NCBI GenBank assembly: GCA_015501585.1
Contig: JADNRY010000050.1
Span: 248,001 to 312,000, forward strand
From: Rhodocollybia butyracea
Lineage: Eukaryota; Basidiomycota; Agaricomycetes; Agaricales; Omphalotaceae
Length of the DNA stretch: 64,000 nucleotides
Reading direction: 5' to 3'
How positions within the stretch are numbered: position 1 is the first letter of the stretch; each line of letters starts with the position of its first letter. Positions 32,282 through 41,947 of this stretch are shown here, one piece after another. The position numbers were made by a program, and so were the translations under genes. The notes under the pieces were generated by a model that did no database searches, had not been told where the DNA came from, and saw only the letters and a program-made list of their open reading frames with translations.

Positions 32282-32940
32282 AGGACCCCTGATTATGGCA
32301 GGCGCACCCAGATTCTTGACCCTTCCAGCGATGCCATTTTTGCCCGAACCGTTCTGACCCAAAAGTGCTCAAATTTGCCCGAAATTTGAGTTTAGGTTCA
32401 CTCAAATTTCGATTTTTGCCCGAAAATCTGTCTGTGGGTTGATTTTCGGCGTTACTAGCTATGGAACCACTTTTTCAGCGTTCTAAGGACTTTAGAATAC
32501 AATAGTTAGTAAAATAAAACAATTTAAAACCCCACATCTCCATCCTCGTCAATGTGAGAACCACTTGTAATGGGGCGTTCAAGTAGTCAACTCCCTTTCC
32601 AATCCATTTGTTGGCATATTGATTTCATTTACATCATTGCGTGGAGGCGACATTGTCTTGATAGAGTGTTGTTGAAGAAAATTTCTAATTTCAAGTACAT
32701 TTCATACACAGTCCTGCACAGTACTACTTAAGTAGTGGAGTTGCCTGCTAGTCAGTCACGCAGCCGCCTACTAACTACCCAAAAGTTTGCTAAATTTTCC
32801 TGAAAATTGCCCGAAAACCGGCTTTGAGTTTCCGCCAAAGGTGGTTGTTTTTGCCCAAACCTGGATGTAAGATCAGGTCAAAATCGACCCAAATTTGCCC
32901 GAATCTGGATCTGGACTGCCCACCTATTATCAGGGGTCCT
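32282..32940. mobile_element. hAT-like non-autonomous element, 659 bp
   Basis: Terminal inverted repeats AGGACCCCTGATTAT / revcomp AGGACCCCTGATAAT (12 bp perfect at the tips) and an 8-bp TSD TAGAAACC. TIR plus 8-bp duplication is the hallmark of the hAT superfamily. The interior carries repeated TTTGCCCGAAA-type words on both sides, inverted, and no transposase. Confidence 0.8.
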
Positions 32941-32948
32941 TAGAAACC

Positions 32949-33392
32949 TCGACGTCGGAGGTAATTTATTTCAGCAGCGCTTACTCCGACTATGTCGGGA
33001 CGAGCCGTGCCAAGCCTGCCAAAAGCTAGGCTCTGTGCCGGCTTTGTTGTAAAACCGCGAGGGGTCTTTTGAGGACACGATGCCTTTGGAGAGAATCTAT
33101 TGTTGTCCTAGTAGTGTTGCCATGAGGTTTTCGATCCTAGTAACAACATTTTTTGCGACTGCAACTCATCACAAATGGTAGAATAAATCTACTGCGCACT
33201 ACCTATGGTTGAGTCAATAGTCAAAGCGAGAAGTAACTGTGAGAATAGACCCTAATCAGGGAAATGTAGCGCCAGAATGATTTGAAATTCAAATTTGAGA
33301 TAAATATCAAGATAAAATTTGACATATTAGAAAATAAAAGCGCACTCGGTCAGAAACATGGCCGACTACAGCCGACTACTTATCTCTACTAG
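32949..33392. other. Intergenic, no gene recognised
   Basis: Short non-coding stretch between two MITE-like elements. Confidence 0.4.
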
Positions 33393-33614
33393 CACTACAC
33401 TTATTGTTCTACTTCAGCCTGACCGAAGTAGACAGCGAAGAATCTCCCTTCATCGATAGCTGGAAAGGATATGCATTTAAAGATTGGCCAATTAATTATA
33501 AAACCCAGGTATCATCGGTACCGAACCATGAAAGAAGGGATCTCGCTTTGTCTGCGAATGTTACGATTTCCCACCCTACTTCAGTCAGGCTGAAGTAGAA
33601 CAATAAGTGTGGTG
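33393..33614. mobile_element. MITE with palindromic TIRs, copy 1 (222 bp)
   Basis: About 39-bp terminal inverted repeats (33393-33431 and 33576-33614) with two mismatches: CACTACACTTATTGTTCT then ACTTCAGCCTGACCGAAGTAG. The inner part of each arm is itself a palindrome (CTACTTC..GAAGTAG). A second, more diverged copy lies inverted at 59015-59194. No ORF; the 64-codon ORF across it is an artefact of the arms. Confidence 0.75.
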
Positions 33615-34119
33615 GTCCATAGCTGTCCATAGCAAGGGTATGGGCTCTAGAGCGCTCTGTAGCACTCAGGGCTGCTATGTTCATCCCAGGTTTTGCAGAT
33701 TAGTAATGATATCATTCTAGACTAAGCTAGTCTGCGAGACGCCACAGCATGTGTTCAGGCAGGTTCAGGCCTCACCATGGCAATCAGATGGCAATTAAAG
33801 GTAATCACAGCGCTCCAAGGATGGCACTTCCTTGATAGCATCGCTCATCACTTTCTCCTCCACCGACAGGGGAGTTTTTCGGACACAGAGGCTTACGTTT
33901 ACCTACATAGGTTCATTTTCGACTGGATACATGTCATTCTGGCAGCTAAGTACTTTCACGAGGTAACTGTATAACGGAGAAGGTTCACTGAGAGCGGGTC
34001 AGAAGAAGGGGGGGGGGATGGCAGCTCAGAGAGTCAGCGAGAGTAGTTTAAGCATATATACAACCATGCATTTCTGTCTCTTTTTCCCGTGGCGCACTAC
34101 GGTCGACCTTTTGCGTGTC
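33615..34119. other. Intergenic, no gene recognised
   Basis: Includes a G-run at about 34010-34017. No supported ORF. Confidence 0.4.
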
Positions 34120-34206
34120 GAGCTCTTGGCTGTGGGGCCGGCTGTTTTCTTGTGGGACCCCGCCTTGTGGCGGAGCCGAGGATAAATCTATCTATCTATT
34201 TATCTC
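34120..34206 (+). repeat. SINE-like repeat, copy 2, with (TATC)n tail
   Basis: The core GGGGCCGGCTGTTTTCTTGT, then GGGACCCCGC..GGCGGAGCCG, is followed by AGGATAAATCTATCTATC. Same core as 4990-5080 but a different tail unit. Confidence 0.5.
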
Positions 34207-35287
34207 TAGTCGCCAATTTTTTATCGCCGTTTTCGCGCTTCCCAACTAAGTCTACCCAGCATCAACGAATGAGTTTATCGTTTCTAGCCGGTGGCACCAG
34301 CGACTCGGAGACTGGAGTTCCGAGAGATACATTGAACTCAACTCGAGCTGATATTTCACAGGCACAATCTTCACATGCTCTTTTCTTCATGAGCTCGAGA
34401 ATTCGAAATACTACAGTGACAGTGGCTTCCTGGAGATCTTACTAGACGATATACTTGTCAGATTTTGTTCGGGTATGAGAACTACTCCACAAACGGCCCC
34501 TGTTATTGAGCTAGGAGGTTAGTGTTTGAGTAGGTTTGAGTATTGAACGCGTCGTCTTATTCCCGGATCGAGACCAAAGTGTCCCCGAGCCCCCAGCCCT
34601 AGCCCTAACGAGTGTACTAATTTTGCCGCTATAGCATAGCAGTAACACAGACACCCAGTACCACCCATATTGATTCGCCTCTATATCCTAATGCCAGTTT
34701 AGTTCTCTGCCGACACGGTTTATTCCACCAGCTTAAAAAATGATGATTGCGGCGAATGCTCACCGATAGGAGTGGAGACTGACGCTCAAATTATGTTTGA
34801 CTGTACACACACAAACTCGCTCCGAGATATCTATTACAAGTTTCCCCCTATGTACCCGCTCGTTATCATTCTCCTGGCAACAGTGTGTCACGGTCTTTGT
34901 GGTCGGCGGGCGGGTCTTCGCACAATTGTTGTCAAATCAGTCACCTACCAAGACCTCGCATCTCCATGGTTCAACTCTGAACGTTGTACCGATATGCTGC
35001 TCCCCCGTTTTCTAACTCACCTTTTGGACACGTTTTCCTGCCACAAAAGGCGCATCAAGCTTAGGCGTCGACTTGGATGACTTAAATCAAGAAAGAAGTA
35101 AAGGAATTTTGGAAAGGAGTATATGCTAAGAGGGGCACAATAGAGAAGAATAATTTTGGCTAGTCAACATTGGCTTAAGTTTGGGGCTGGTAGGTTATGG
35201 AAATGACTTTAGTATTGGAGCGCATTTATTTCAGCCACCCATCCTCGCACACCAAAATTCTCACCAGTCTACCATTATGCTAACGAA
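34207..35287. other. Intergenic, no gene supported
   Basis: Plus ORFs at 34089-34445 and 34772-35080 lack recognisable motifs, splice support or paralogues. Confidence 0.4.
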
Positions 35288-35378
35288 TCCGATATGGTGT
35301 AGTGGCTAACATTATGCCTCTCATGGTTAATTCTTGGAACGTACGCGATAGCCTGGGGTTCGATTCCCCGTGTCGGAA
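35288..35378 (+). tRNA. tRNA-Glu(CTC)-like with about 20-nt intron
   Basis: Best copy of the local Glu-like family. Acceptor TCCGATA / TGTCGGA, D-arm GTGT-AGTGGCTA-ACAT, T-arm GGGG-TTCGATT-CCCC, and an anticodon loop CT-CTC-A followed by an intron-like insert. The anticodon stem TATGC / GCGATA seems to have lost one C (TATCGC expected), so its activity is doubtful. Confidence 0.6.
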
Positions 35379-35665
35379 TACACCTCTGACTTTGGTTTTT
35401 TTCTATGGTCAATTCCGATTGTAACCAGCCTGGGGTTTACCCAACTTCACAATCACTACGTCTTTTTGACAAAGGTGTCGGCGAGTGAATCACCGGTTGA
35501 TTAAAGCGTGCCCTACTAGTAAGTATGTACATCGCACACAAACATTATATTATTACAAGTGCTATTGATACAATGTTCATACAACCCGTAAGCACTTGAC
35601 GGAGAGAGAGGTGAAGAAACCCAAGTCCATGGTACTGTACATAAACAAGTTCGTCAGGTTTAGAG
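35379..35665. other. Intergenic between tRNA-Glu-like and secreted-protein remnant
   Basis: Minus ORFs here are out-of-frame extensions of the Ser/Thr-rich tail. Confidence 0.4.
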
Positions 35666-37639
35666 GGCATGACGACCGCGGACCCGACCGAGCGACTCCA
35701 GTCGCTTCCCGAATCCGGTTCCGGTGAACGTGAATCCGCTGGCTGAGGTGGTTGAAGAGGCCGCGGCGGAGGTAGAGGTAGAGGATGAGGTAGCTGCTGC
35801 AGCGGGGTGAGGGCAATCGTACTAGCAGTTGTGCTGGCAGTCGTAGAGGAGGAAGTTGTGGAGGAAGTTGTGGACGAGGCAGAGCTGGAAGACGTGGTTG
35901 ACGCTGAACTGGAGCTAGTGGTAGTCGTAGTCGTGGATCCAGTGGAAAGCACAGCGGTAACAGTACCCGTGGTTCAATAACCAAAAACATCGTAGATGTC
36001 ACGGTCACGGTTACAGCGCCGTTGGTTGCTCCAGTGAGTCGGAAGCGGAGTCGTAGTCGTGGCTGAAGCAGTAGAGCTTACAGCGGAAACAGAAGAGGAA
36101 GAGACTGTGCTGGAAGTTGAAGATCCGGAGGAGTACTCGAGACGGATGTAGTGCTAGCAGATGTAGAAGTAACTGATGCAGCAGAGGCAACGGACGCTGG
36201 AGAAGATTCGCCAACCAAAGGCCCAGAGAGGATCTGTCGGCGGCGGAGAGCAGGAGCGACTGGTGCAGGTGTAGCGACACTGGGTGGGACAAAAACATCT
36301 AAGATTTGTGGGCGCAAGAGGACGGAACGAAGGTGGCACTAGCTTCTGCTGCCTGCGATGATAAAAAGCTGGCGACCTGTTCTGGTGTCAAAAATCCAGG
36401 GTCGCCGGCCTGACCGAGAGTGATCTTAGCATCACTCGCTTGGGTGGGTCTGATGAAGAAATTGCACTAGCCAAAGCCGGGTTGAGCAGAATCTGTCTGC
36501 GACGGACATCAGGAGCGACTGGGGCAGGTGTAGCGGCACTGGGCGGAACAAAAGCATCTAAGATCTGTGGCGCAAGAGGGAAGGAACGAAGTGGCACTAG
36601 CTTCTGCTGCCTGCGATGATAAAAAAGCTGGCGACCTGGTCTGGCGTCAAAAAGCCAGGGTCACCTGCCTGACCGAGGTGATGGTAGCATCCTGTCTGCG
36701 GCCGAGAGCAGAAGCTGTCGGGGCAGGTGCAACGTACTGACACTTTGTGAACTAAAAGTAAACAAGTTTGGACCCGCGGAGGTAGCAACTTCGTCTGCAT
36801 TAGCCGAGAAGCAGCAGCCGATGCTGAAAGCGACGAGAAAATGCTCTCGATCTGGTCTGGTGTCAAGAATCCAGATAGGGTCTCGCCCGGAAAGTCGAGA
36901 GTGATGGTGGTAGTGGACGAATCAGCATCTCCTTGCGCTGAGGCGACTGGAGAGGGAGTTATGCGGGAGGCCGAACCAACTGTAGCGGTTCCTGAAGAAG
37001 CTGTGGCGACGGGGACCACAACTGTGCCGGTTCCGAGAGCCACTGATGCGGCTACAGGCGAGCTTTCAGCAGCGTTTCTGGTGTCGTCACCACAATGCGA
37101 AGTAGAATCTGTCGTATTGCCTGAGGTTACCGCTGCGTTGGTCGTCGAATTCGTTGTGGCATTGGTACCAGCACCAGAGCCGTCGATGCCTCCAGGAACA
37201 CCTACAGCTGCCATGCGAGCCACTACATCAGCCTCCGTATCGCAGGAGAGTGATGTGCCGTTGCTGTTGAGAAGTGGAAGGCAAAGCAGGAGAGTCCTTG
37301 CGAGCATTGCGTCAGTGAAAACTTGGAATCGATGCATTGTGCGAACGCGCCGTTGACGCAGGCATCTTCACCCGCTACACAAGAAAAACAAGTCAGCCCG
37401 ATAACATCAATTCGAAGAAAGAATATAAACGCACTGGTACACGAAGAATTCGCGTTCAAAGCAGCAAATGCCTTGTTCTGAACCTGAGCAGTCAAACCGT
37501 TTTGTTTCTGCACTTCCGCAGAAGCAGCTCGACGGTGAATGGCAAAGAAATTGTCAGAGTGGCCGGGTCTGCTGAGTAGCGCTGGAGCAGCAATCGTAGA
37601 AGCCACTAGGGCGATGGTAACGGAAAGCTGAGAGATCAT
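35666..37639 (-). pseudogene. Secreted CBM19-like protein with S/T-rich tail (frameshifted)
   Basis: Starts at ATG with a signal peptide (MISQLSVTIALVASTIAAPA). After a 60-nt intron (37434-37375) comes a cysteine-rich module 'SSCTTGEDACVNGAFAQC', 'CSQGLSCFA', 'LPLLNSNGTSLSCDTEADVV', 'ARMAAVGVPGGIDG', resembling CBM19-type chitin-binding modules of Agaricomycetes. One base is missing near 37279, shifting the frame within this module. Downstream is a three-fold repeated Ala/Pro/Ser-rich segment ('GFLTPDQ', 'APVAPAVRRRQIL') with further shifts, and a Ser/Thr tract ending 'TGFGKRLESLGRVRGRHAL' in the likeliest frame (stop near 35666). An intact relative would be an extracellular, O-glycosylated wall-binding protein. 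Several shifts make this copy a probable pseudogene. Confidence 0.55.
36150..36900 (-). repeat. Three tandem coding repeats, about 250 bp each
   Basis: Units near 36223-36420, 36486-36690 and 36700-36880 share, in order, a segment coding GFLTPDQ.., a Ser/Ala segment, a Pro/Val/Ala segment and RRRQI. The first two are very similar. Indels between units move the reading frame. Confidence 0.6.
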
Positions 37640-38451
37640 TGTCGTTTATGTCGTGTAAGGAGTGAGTTTCGAGCTTCAATGTCGTCAAGCACCGGGCTTC
37701 AGAAAGTCTATGTCTTGCGCTGCAAGAAAGTAAGAAGAGAAAAGAAAAGAAGAGAGAAAGTCGTAATCAGCGAGAGGCTGGGATTTGAGTATGTTGGCCA
37801 TTCGCCTGTCTGTTTTATAGCAGCCCATTGTGCAAAGAACAATAGTGTCAACGACTTATTGTTGAAGCAAGATTAGAGAACAAAAGGGATTTTGAAGGCG
37901 CCCATCAAGTTCCCACGGAGTGTATTAGAGCGGTCATACTTTTTCGGCGTCTAGACAAATCACAAAAACGCGAAGGCTCTACTTTGACTTGACCTTCGTA
38001 CACCTTGTCAAAATCCTCAAACAAAACGGCAAAGAGCAGGCACCAACTTTTTACAGAGCCAGAAATGCATGAACGCATCGGGCCTCCGAGATATAGTAAT
38101 AAACTGGAAGCTGGCACATCGACGCCTTTCAAGTTTTGTTCAAATTCAAGAACCCAAGCTCCAACACCTGTCTCTACAGGCACCGATGTTTTTGAGCATC
38201 CTTGGGATCCTGGCTAGTCGCAATAGGGACAATTAATTGTACAGCTGCACCGTTCCCGGGAAAATGGCAGGGATGAATATGCACTGGCAAACGTGAGTAG
38301 TATCAAAGCGTTGAACAATAGCGGTAGCTAGGTTGGAATGTAAGTGGTTTTCATAACAAGAGAAATAAGTAGAGCCATAGGTTCCGAGCGAGTCGCGTAT
38401 CCGCACTGAAAGTCTGTACTTGAACTTAGACTTCAAGCTTCAGTACTGGCT
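37640..38451. other. Intergenic, no gene supported
   Basis: Contains a purine-rich AGAAGAGAAAAGAAAAG tract (37733-37760) and a minus-strand TATA-like TTTTATAG near 37814, upstream of the secreted-protein gene. The 92-codon minus ORF (37905-38183) has no recognisable motif. Confidence 0.35.
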
Positions 38452-39086
38452 TCAGTCTGAGTCTTCCTCGGAGTCTGAGGTTCCGGGACCACTGTCGTTG
38501 TCACTATCTCCGTCCGAATCCTCATCCCCAGTATCTCCGTCCGAGTCCGAGTCGTCCTCAGAATCCACCTCGCTCGAGATCTCATTCTCCGAATTCGCCC
38601 CGTCGCTGGTCCCCTCGTCTGATTCTGCTTCATCCCCTGAACTCGTGACTTTGCTCTTGGTTCTACCCTCTGATTCTCCTTCGTCCCCTGAACCCGTGGC
38701 TTTGCTCTTGGTCCCTTCTGAACCCGCGTCGCTCTTGGCCTCATCCTCCGAATCTATTCCATTGCTGGGCTGCGTTTTCTTCCCGGCCCCTTTGTCTGAA
38801 TACATTTTATCCCTCGTCCCCTTGTCTGAACCCTTTTTCTTTCCCGTCTGCTTGCCTGAGCCCTTCTTCTTCCCCGTTCCTTTGCCTAAACCCTTTTTCT
38901 TCCTCGTCCCCTTGCCTGAACCCTTTTTCTTCCCCGGCCCTTGCCTGAACCCTTTTTCTTCCCCACACCCTTGTTTGAATCTGAATCCGTGTCGTCCCCT
39001 GAACCCTCCTCACTGCTGCTCCGCATCTCCCAATCCACATCATCGCTGCTTTCGTCCGAATCTACTTCGCTTCTAGATGACCTCAC
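38452..39086 (-). pseudogene. Low-complexity acidic and Lys/Gly-repeat protein (one frameshift)
   Basis: Order from the N-terminus: an acidic Ser/Asp segment ('SEVDSDESSDDVDWEM'), a Lys/Gly tract of about ten-residue repeats (KGTGKKKGSGK-like, 38806-38985), then a long Asp/Glu/Ser segment to the stop at 38452. The two halves are in different frames; one C/G is missing near 38935 compared with neighbouring repeat units. No ATG lies at the ORF start (GTG), so an upstream exon or decay is likely. The charge pattern suggests a nuclear or nucleic-acid-associated disordered protein, but that is inference. The opposite strand also has a long ORF (38420-39076), Ser/Pro/Phe-rich, judged a shadow. Confidence 0.4.
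38806..38985 (-). repeat. 30-bp coding minisatellite (KKKGSGKGTG-type)
   Basis: About six units of CCCTTGCCTGAACCCTTTTT-like sequence on the plus strand; one unit is a base short, causing the frameshift. Confidence 0.7.
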
Positions 39087-39631
39087 TACTCAATAACTGT
39101 TCAATTATGGCGGTCAAGTTGTACAGCTCACCTGCATCGATGCCTCCAACATTTTTTCTTTCCGTTGTCTTCGCAATCGCACGTCACGGTGATCGTGACT
39201 CCATCCCACTCGTAGGTCGTTGTCATACGGTAGTGCTCTGGATAGCTGAGGTAGATGGAAAGACAGAGAGAGATGCAAAAACAATCGGATAAGAACTAGC
39301 GCTATTTGTTTCGTGCCTTAAACACGTTGAATACACGTTGAACAGCAATCCGAAGACAATGCTGTCGTACTGCCACTAGTACTGGCGCTCGTTCTGTGTC
39401 ATTTTGCAATGCATCCTTATCGATGGAAACTTGGTTGAAAGCGCCTTAGTATTCCAGTGAGGCGTTACACATTACAGGTTTTCTTTCTAACTCCAATATA
39501 GTAGTAGTCGTTTCTTTTCAATACTTGGTTATTACTTCAAGGTGGCCGACGATCATTGGACGTGTTGAATCCAGATCAAGCCTGTACGAAGATACAACGA
39601 AAATACGAGCTAAATTTTACAAACATGACAT
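39087..39631. other. Intergenic, no gene recognised
   Basis: 3' flank of the first pseudoenzyme gene. Short ORFs only. Confidence 0.4.
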
Positions 39632-41650
39632 TCAAACCCCGCCTTTACCCCACAAGTAAGTGCTTGAAGACACTTCCTTCAACCTCTCCTCCCATTCATG
39701 TGTCTCGTAGAGATGCTTCAAAACACCGTGAAACTCCTTGTAAAAATACCGCCAATCTCCAGTAGGCACTGTCAACATCACAGCTCCACTCATTATAACT
39801 AGCCCACGCGTATCAGGTCCTACCAAACTGTGGAACGTAATAACAGCATCGAACTTCAACATACCATATTTAGTTTGGAGACCCACGGTAGGATATCTTC
39901 TGTCAACAGAAGATTCAAGTTCGTTCAAAAAGCATCCAGATGGTATCCCGGAACAACGTAAGCGAAATATTATGATGTTTCCCGTTGGGAATGGGGGGTA
40001 AGAATCATGCTTGGTAGGCTCCAGTTTGGGTAGCCCTTGAATCCAATCTTTTGCGCGCGGACTCAGTGTTTCCCATGCCTTCTTATACCGAATTTTTGCT
40101 CTGTCTATTATCCTGGCTTGTATATCATTGTCCAATTCGGGGCTAGGAACATAGCCAGGATAAAAAATCTCTTCTATCCATTTGCTCCCGCCTATGTTTT
40201 CATCACATGTGCGCGCAATCGACATAGCATTCAAAGCACTCTCCTTCATCCTTGACTTCAGCATGATTGCTTCTTGTCGTGCAACAGCGAACTCAGCATC
40301 TGATAAGCCGGTTGAACGACGGTGGATTGAGATATGTTCAAATGGAGAGCGGAGTATGATGCCTTGTGAACGTTCATAAGATAATGGAGTGTGTGTAGGA
40401 GGGAAAATAACTATGATAAGACTAAAGGTCACTGTCGTGAAAAGGTTCATGACAATGTCGGCGCCAATCAAGAGTGGAGAATAGTAGAATATAGATGCTG
40501 GCTGATCCACGACGATGTATGGTCGGGGTTCACGAGAACCGAGAAAGTGCACATCGAGAAATTTTCTGAGGGTCTGTACATCGACCTTGTCCATTGCGAC
40601 TCCTGATGTTTTCATCCATATCATCTTAGCTGGTCCCTTTTCCTGATTGTGCAATGCTTTCAGTAGTCTCTGCTCGCTTTCACCTCCCTCCAGATTTTCG
40701 ATTTTTAGAAATGTTGTTTTGAATCCTTTGGGGACGAGATACTTTGGTGGAGTTCCTTCGTTCAGGAAAATGACATGCACATTAGAGCCGAGGGAATGTA
40801 TTACAGTCTCTACTGCTTCGATCACTTTCGATTGGAAAATCAATCAAAAGCCACCCTCGTGAATGATGATGAGTGACATACTTTTCTTAAAAAAGAGAAC
40901 GTCAGCTCCTCCTGCTTGTAACGACACGAACGTCGTGCTCAGAGAATCAAACTCGGAACCCAGGTCATCCTGGTCACTGAGTTCGGTGACAGTGGGCGGT
41001 TCATTATCAGAATATGGGTTCCGACCGTGACTCCAGTCCAGAATGCTCTCGTTGCGCAAATTGAGATCAGGTGGGGAGTCTGTGGTGGCTATGGTCGAGT
41101 CGGTATCTGTGGAAGCTTCTGATCCTGATCGTGAGGACGCTCTAGAGTTTGCTTGTGACCTGGTAGAGACTCGCTGAATAACCAACAAAATTAGCTGACA
41201 GTTCGATGATAAGTAGGTATGACGCACCTGCACAAGGTCCTCGAAGGAATCTATCAATTCGTGAGTCTTTCTCTTCGATGCTCGCACTTTATTCCGAGTA
41301 CGAATTTTCTTGACAGGGTTAAGCATTGATGTCCCTTTGTAATCCTGGATGCTTTTTCCATACTCTTTCACCCTCTGACGGGCTCTGCAATAAGCATACT
41401 TTAATAAATGTTCATGGCAGCCAATTTGAACAGCCTACTCGTCTCGACGCCTTTGAAAGTCTTTCTCTTCGTCCGAATCAACTTCTTGATCTGGAATGTT
41501 GTTATACCATCTATCATTATACAGCTGAATATCGCCCATCTCTTTCCTGTGGCTTTCTTCATGGCGCGCGGTGAACGCCGAGGGTCCAACCCACTGGGAA
41601 CTAGCAGTTGCTGCTCCGCCTAGTACTGCAAGAACAGCTGCTTCTGCCAT
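39632..41650 (-). CDS. Degenerate cystathionine gamma-synthase-like protein A
   Basis: Exons (minus): 41650-41439, 41384-41228, 41173-40882, 40812-39632; introns 54, 54 and 69 nt, about 613 residues. The third intron (GTATGT..CAG, multiple of three) removes an in-frame TGA at 40844-40846, so the gene is intact. The N-terminus (MAEAAVLAVLGGAATASSQW) and a basic/Ser-rich linker have no known match. The C-terminal about 400 residues follow the Cys/Met-metabolism PLP-enzyme fold: 'HVIFLNEG', 'AKMIWMKTSGVAMDKVDV', 'PYIVVDQPASIFYYSPLLIG' (cf. IVVDNTF..PL..GADIV), 'ALNAMSIAR', 'IEEIFYPGYVP'. The SxTK PLP-lysine motif is replaced (MNLFTTVTFS), so it is probably not a PLP enzyme. Paralogue B lies directly upstream. 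Role unknown. Confidence 0.7.
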
Positions 41651-41947
41651 GTATGATGTAGACTATGCTCTAGACGGAGGAATAGAAAGATGCAGGATGC
41701 GTAAACGAGAGATAAGAAGTGATTTTACACTCTCGAACACTTTGAACACACGGTGAATAACAATTCTTAGTAAAAACAAAGCTGTTGAAACAAAGCTAGT
41801 CGCCCTGGTGACTCGCTGCACTTTTGATGACAGTCGATCAAAGTGTCAAAGTAAAAATCCGGGCGCCAAAGTCGACTGGATTTTGCTATGCTGAAGTTCA
41901 ATATTTAGAAACGTTTGAAGCACTACTAAGGAAGGAAAATATAACTT
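41651..41947. promoter_or_regulatory. Intergenic spacer between paralogues B and A
   Basis: About 300 bp between the stop of gene B (41948) and the start of gene A. It must hold the terminator region of B and the promoter of A. CGTTGAACACACGTTGAA-type words recur upstream of both genes (41735-41755 and 44101-44122). Confidence 0.35.

Noticed and set aside
34772..35080. 102-codon plus ORF with a hydrophobic segment
   Set aside because: A single short ORF without family resemblance in a repeat-rich region; chance is likely.
38420..39076. 218-codon plus ORF rich in Ser, Pro and Phe
   Set aside because: It is opposite an acidic/Lys-Gly repeat frame with better codon logic; the Phe-Phe-Phe runs are complements of Lys codons.
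40844..40846. In-frame TGA splitting pseudoenzyme gene A (nonsense or recoded codon)
   Set aside because: The TGA lies inside a 69-nt intron with GTATGT and CAG ends. Gene B has an intron at the same place with a CTAAC branch, and splicing restores the frame.
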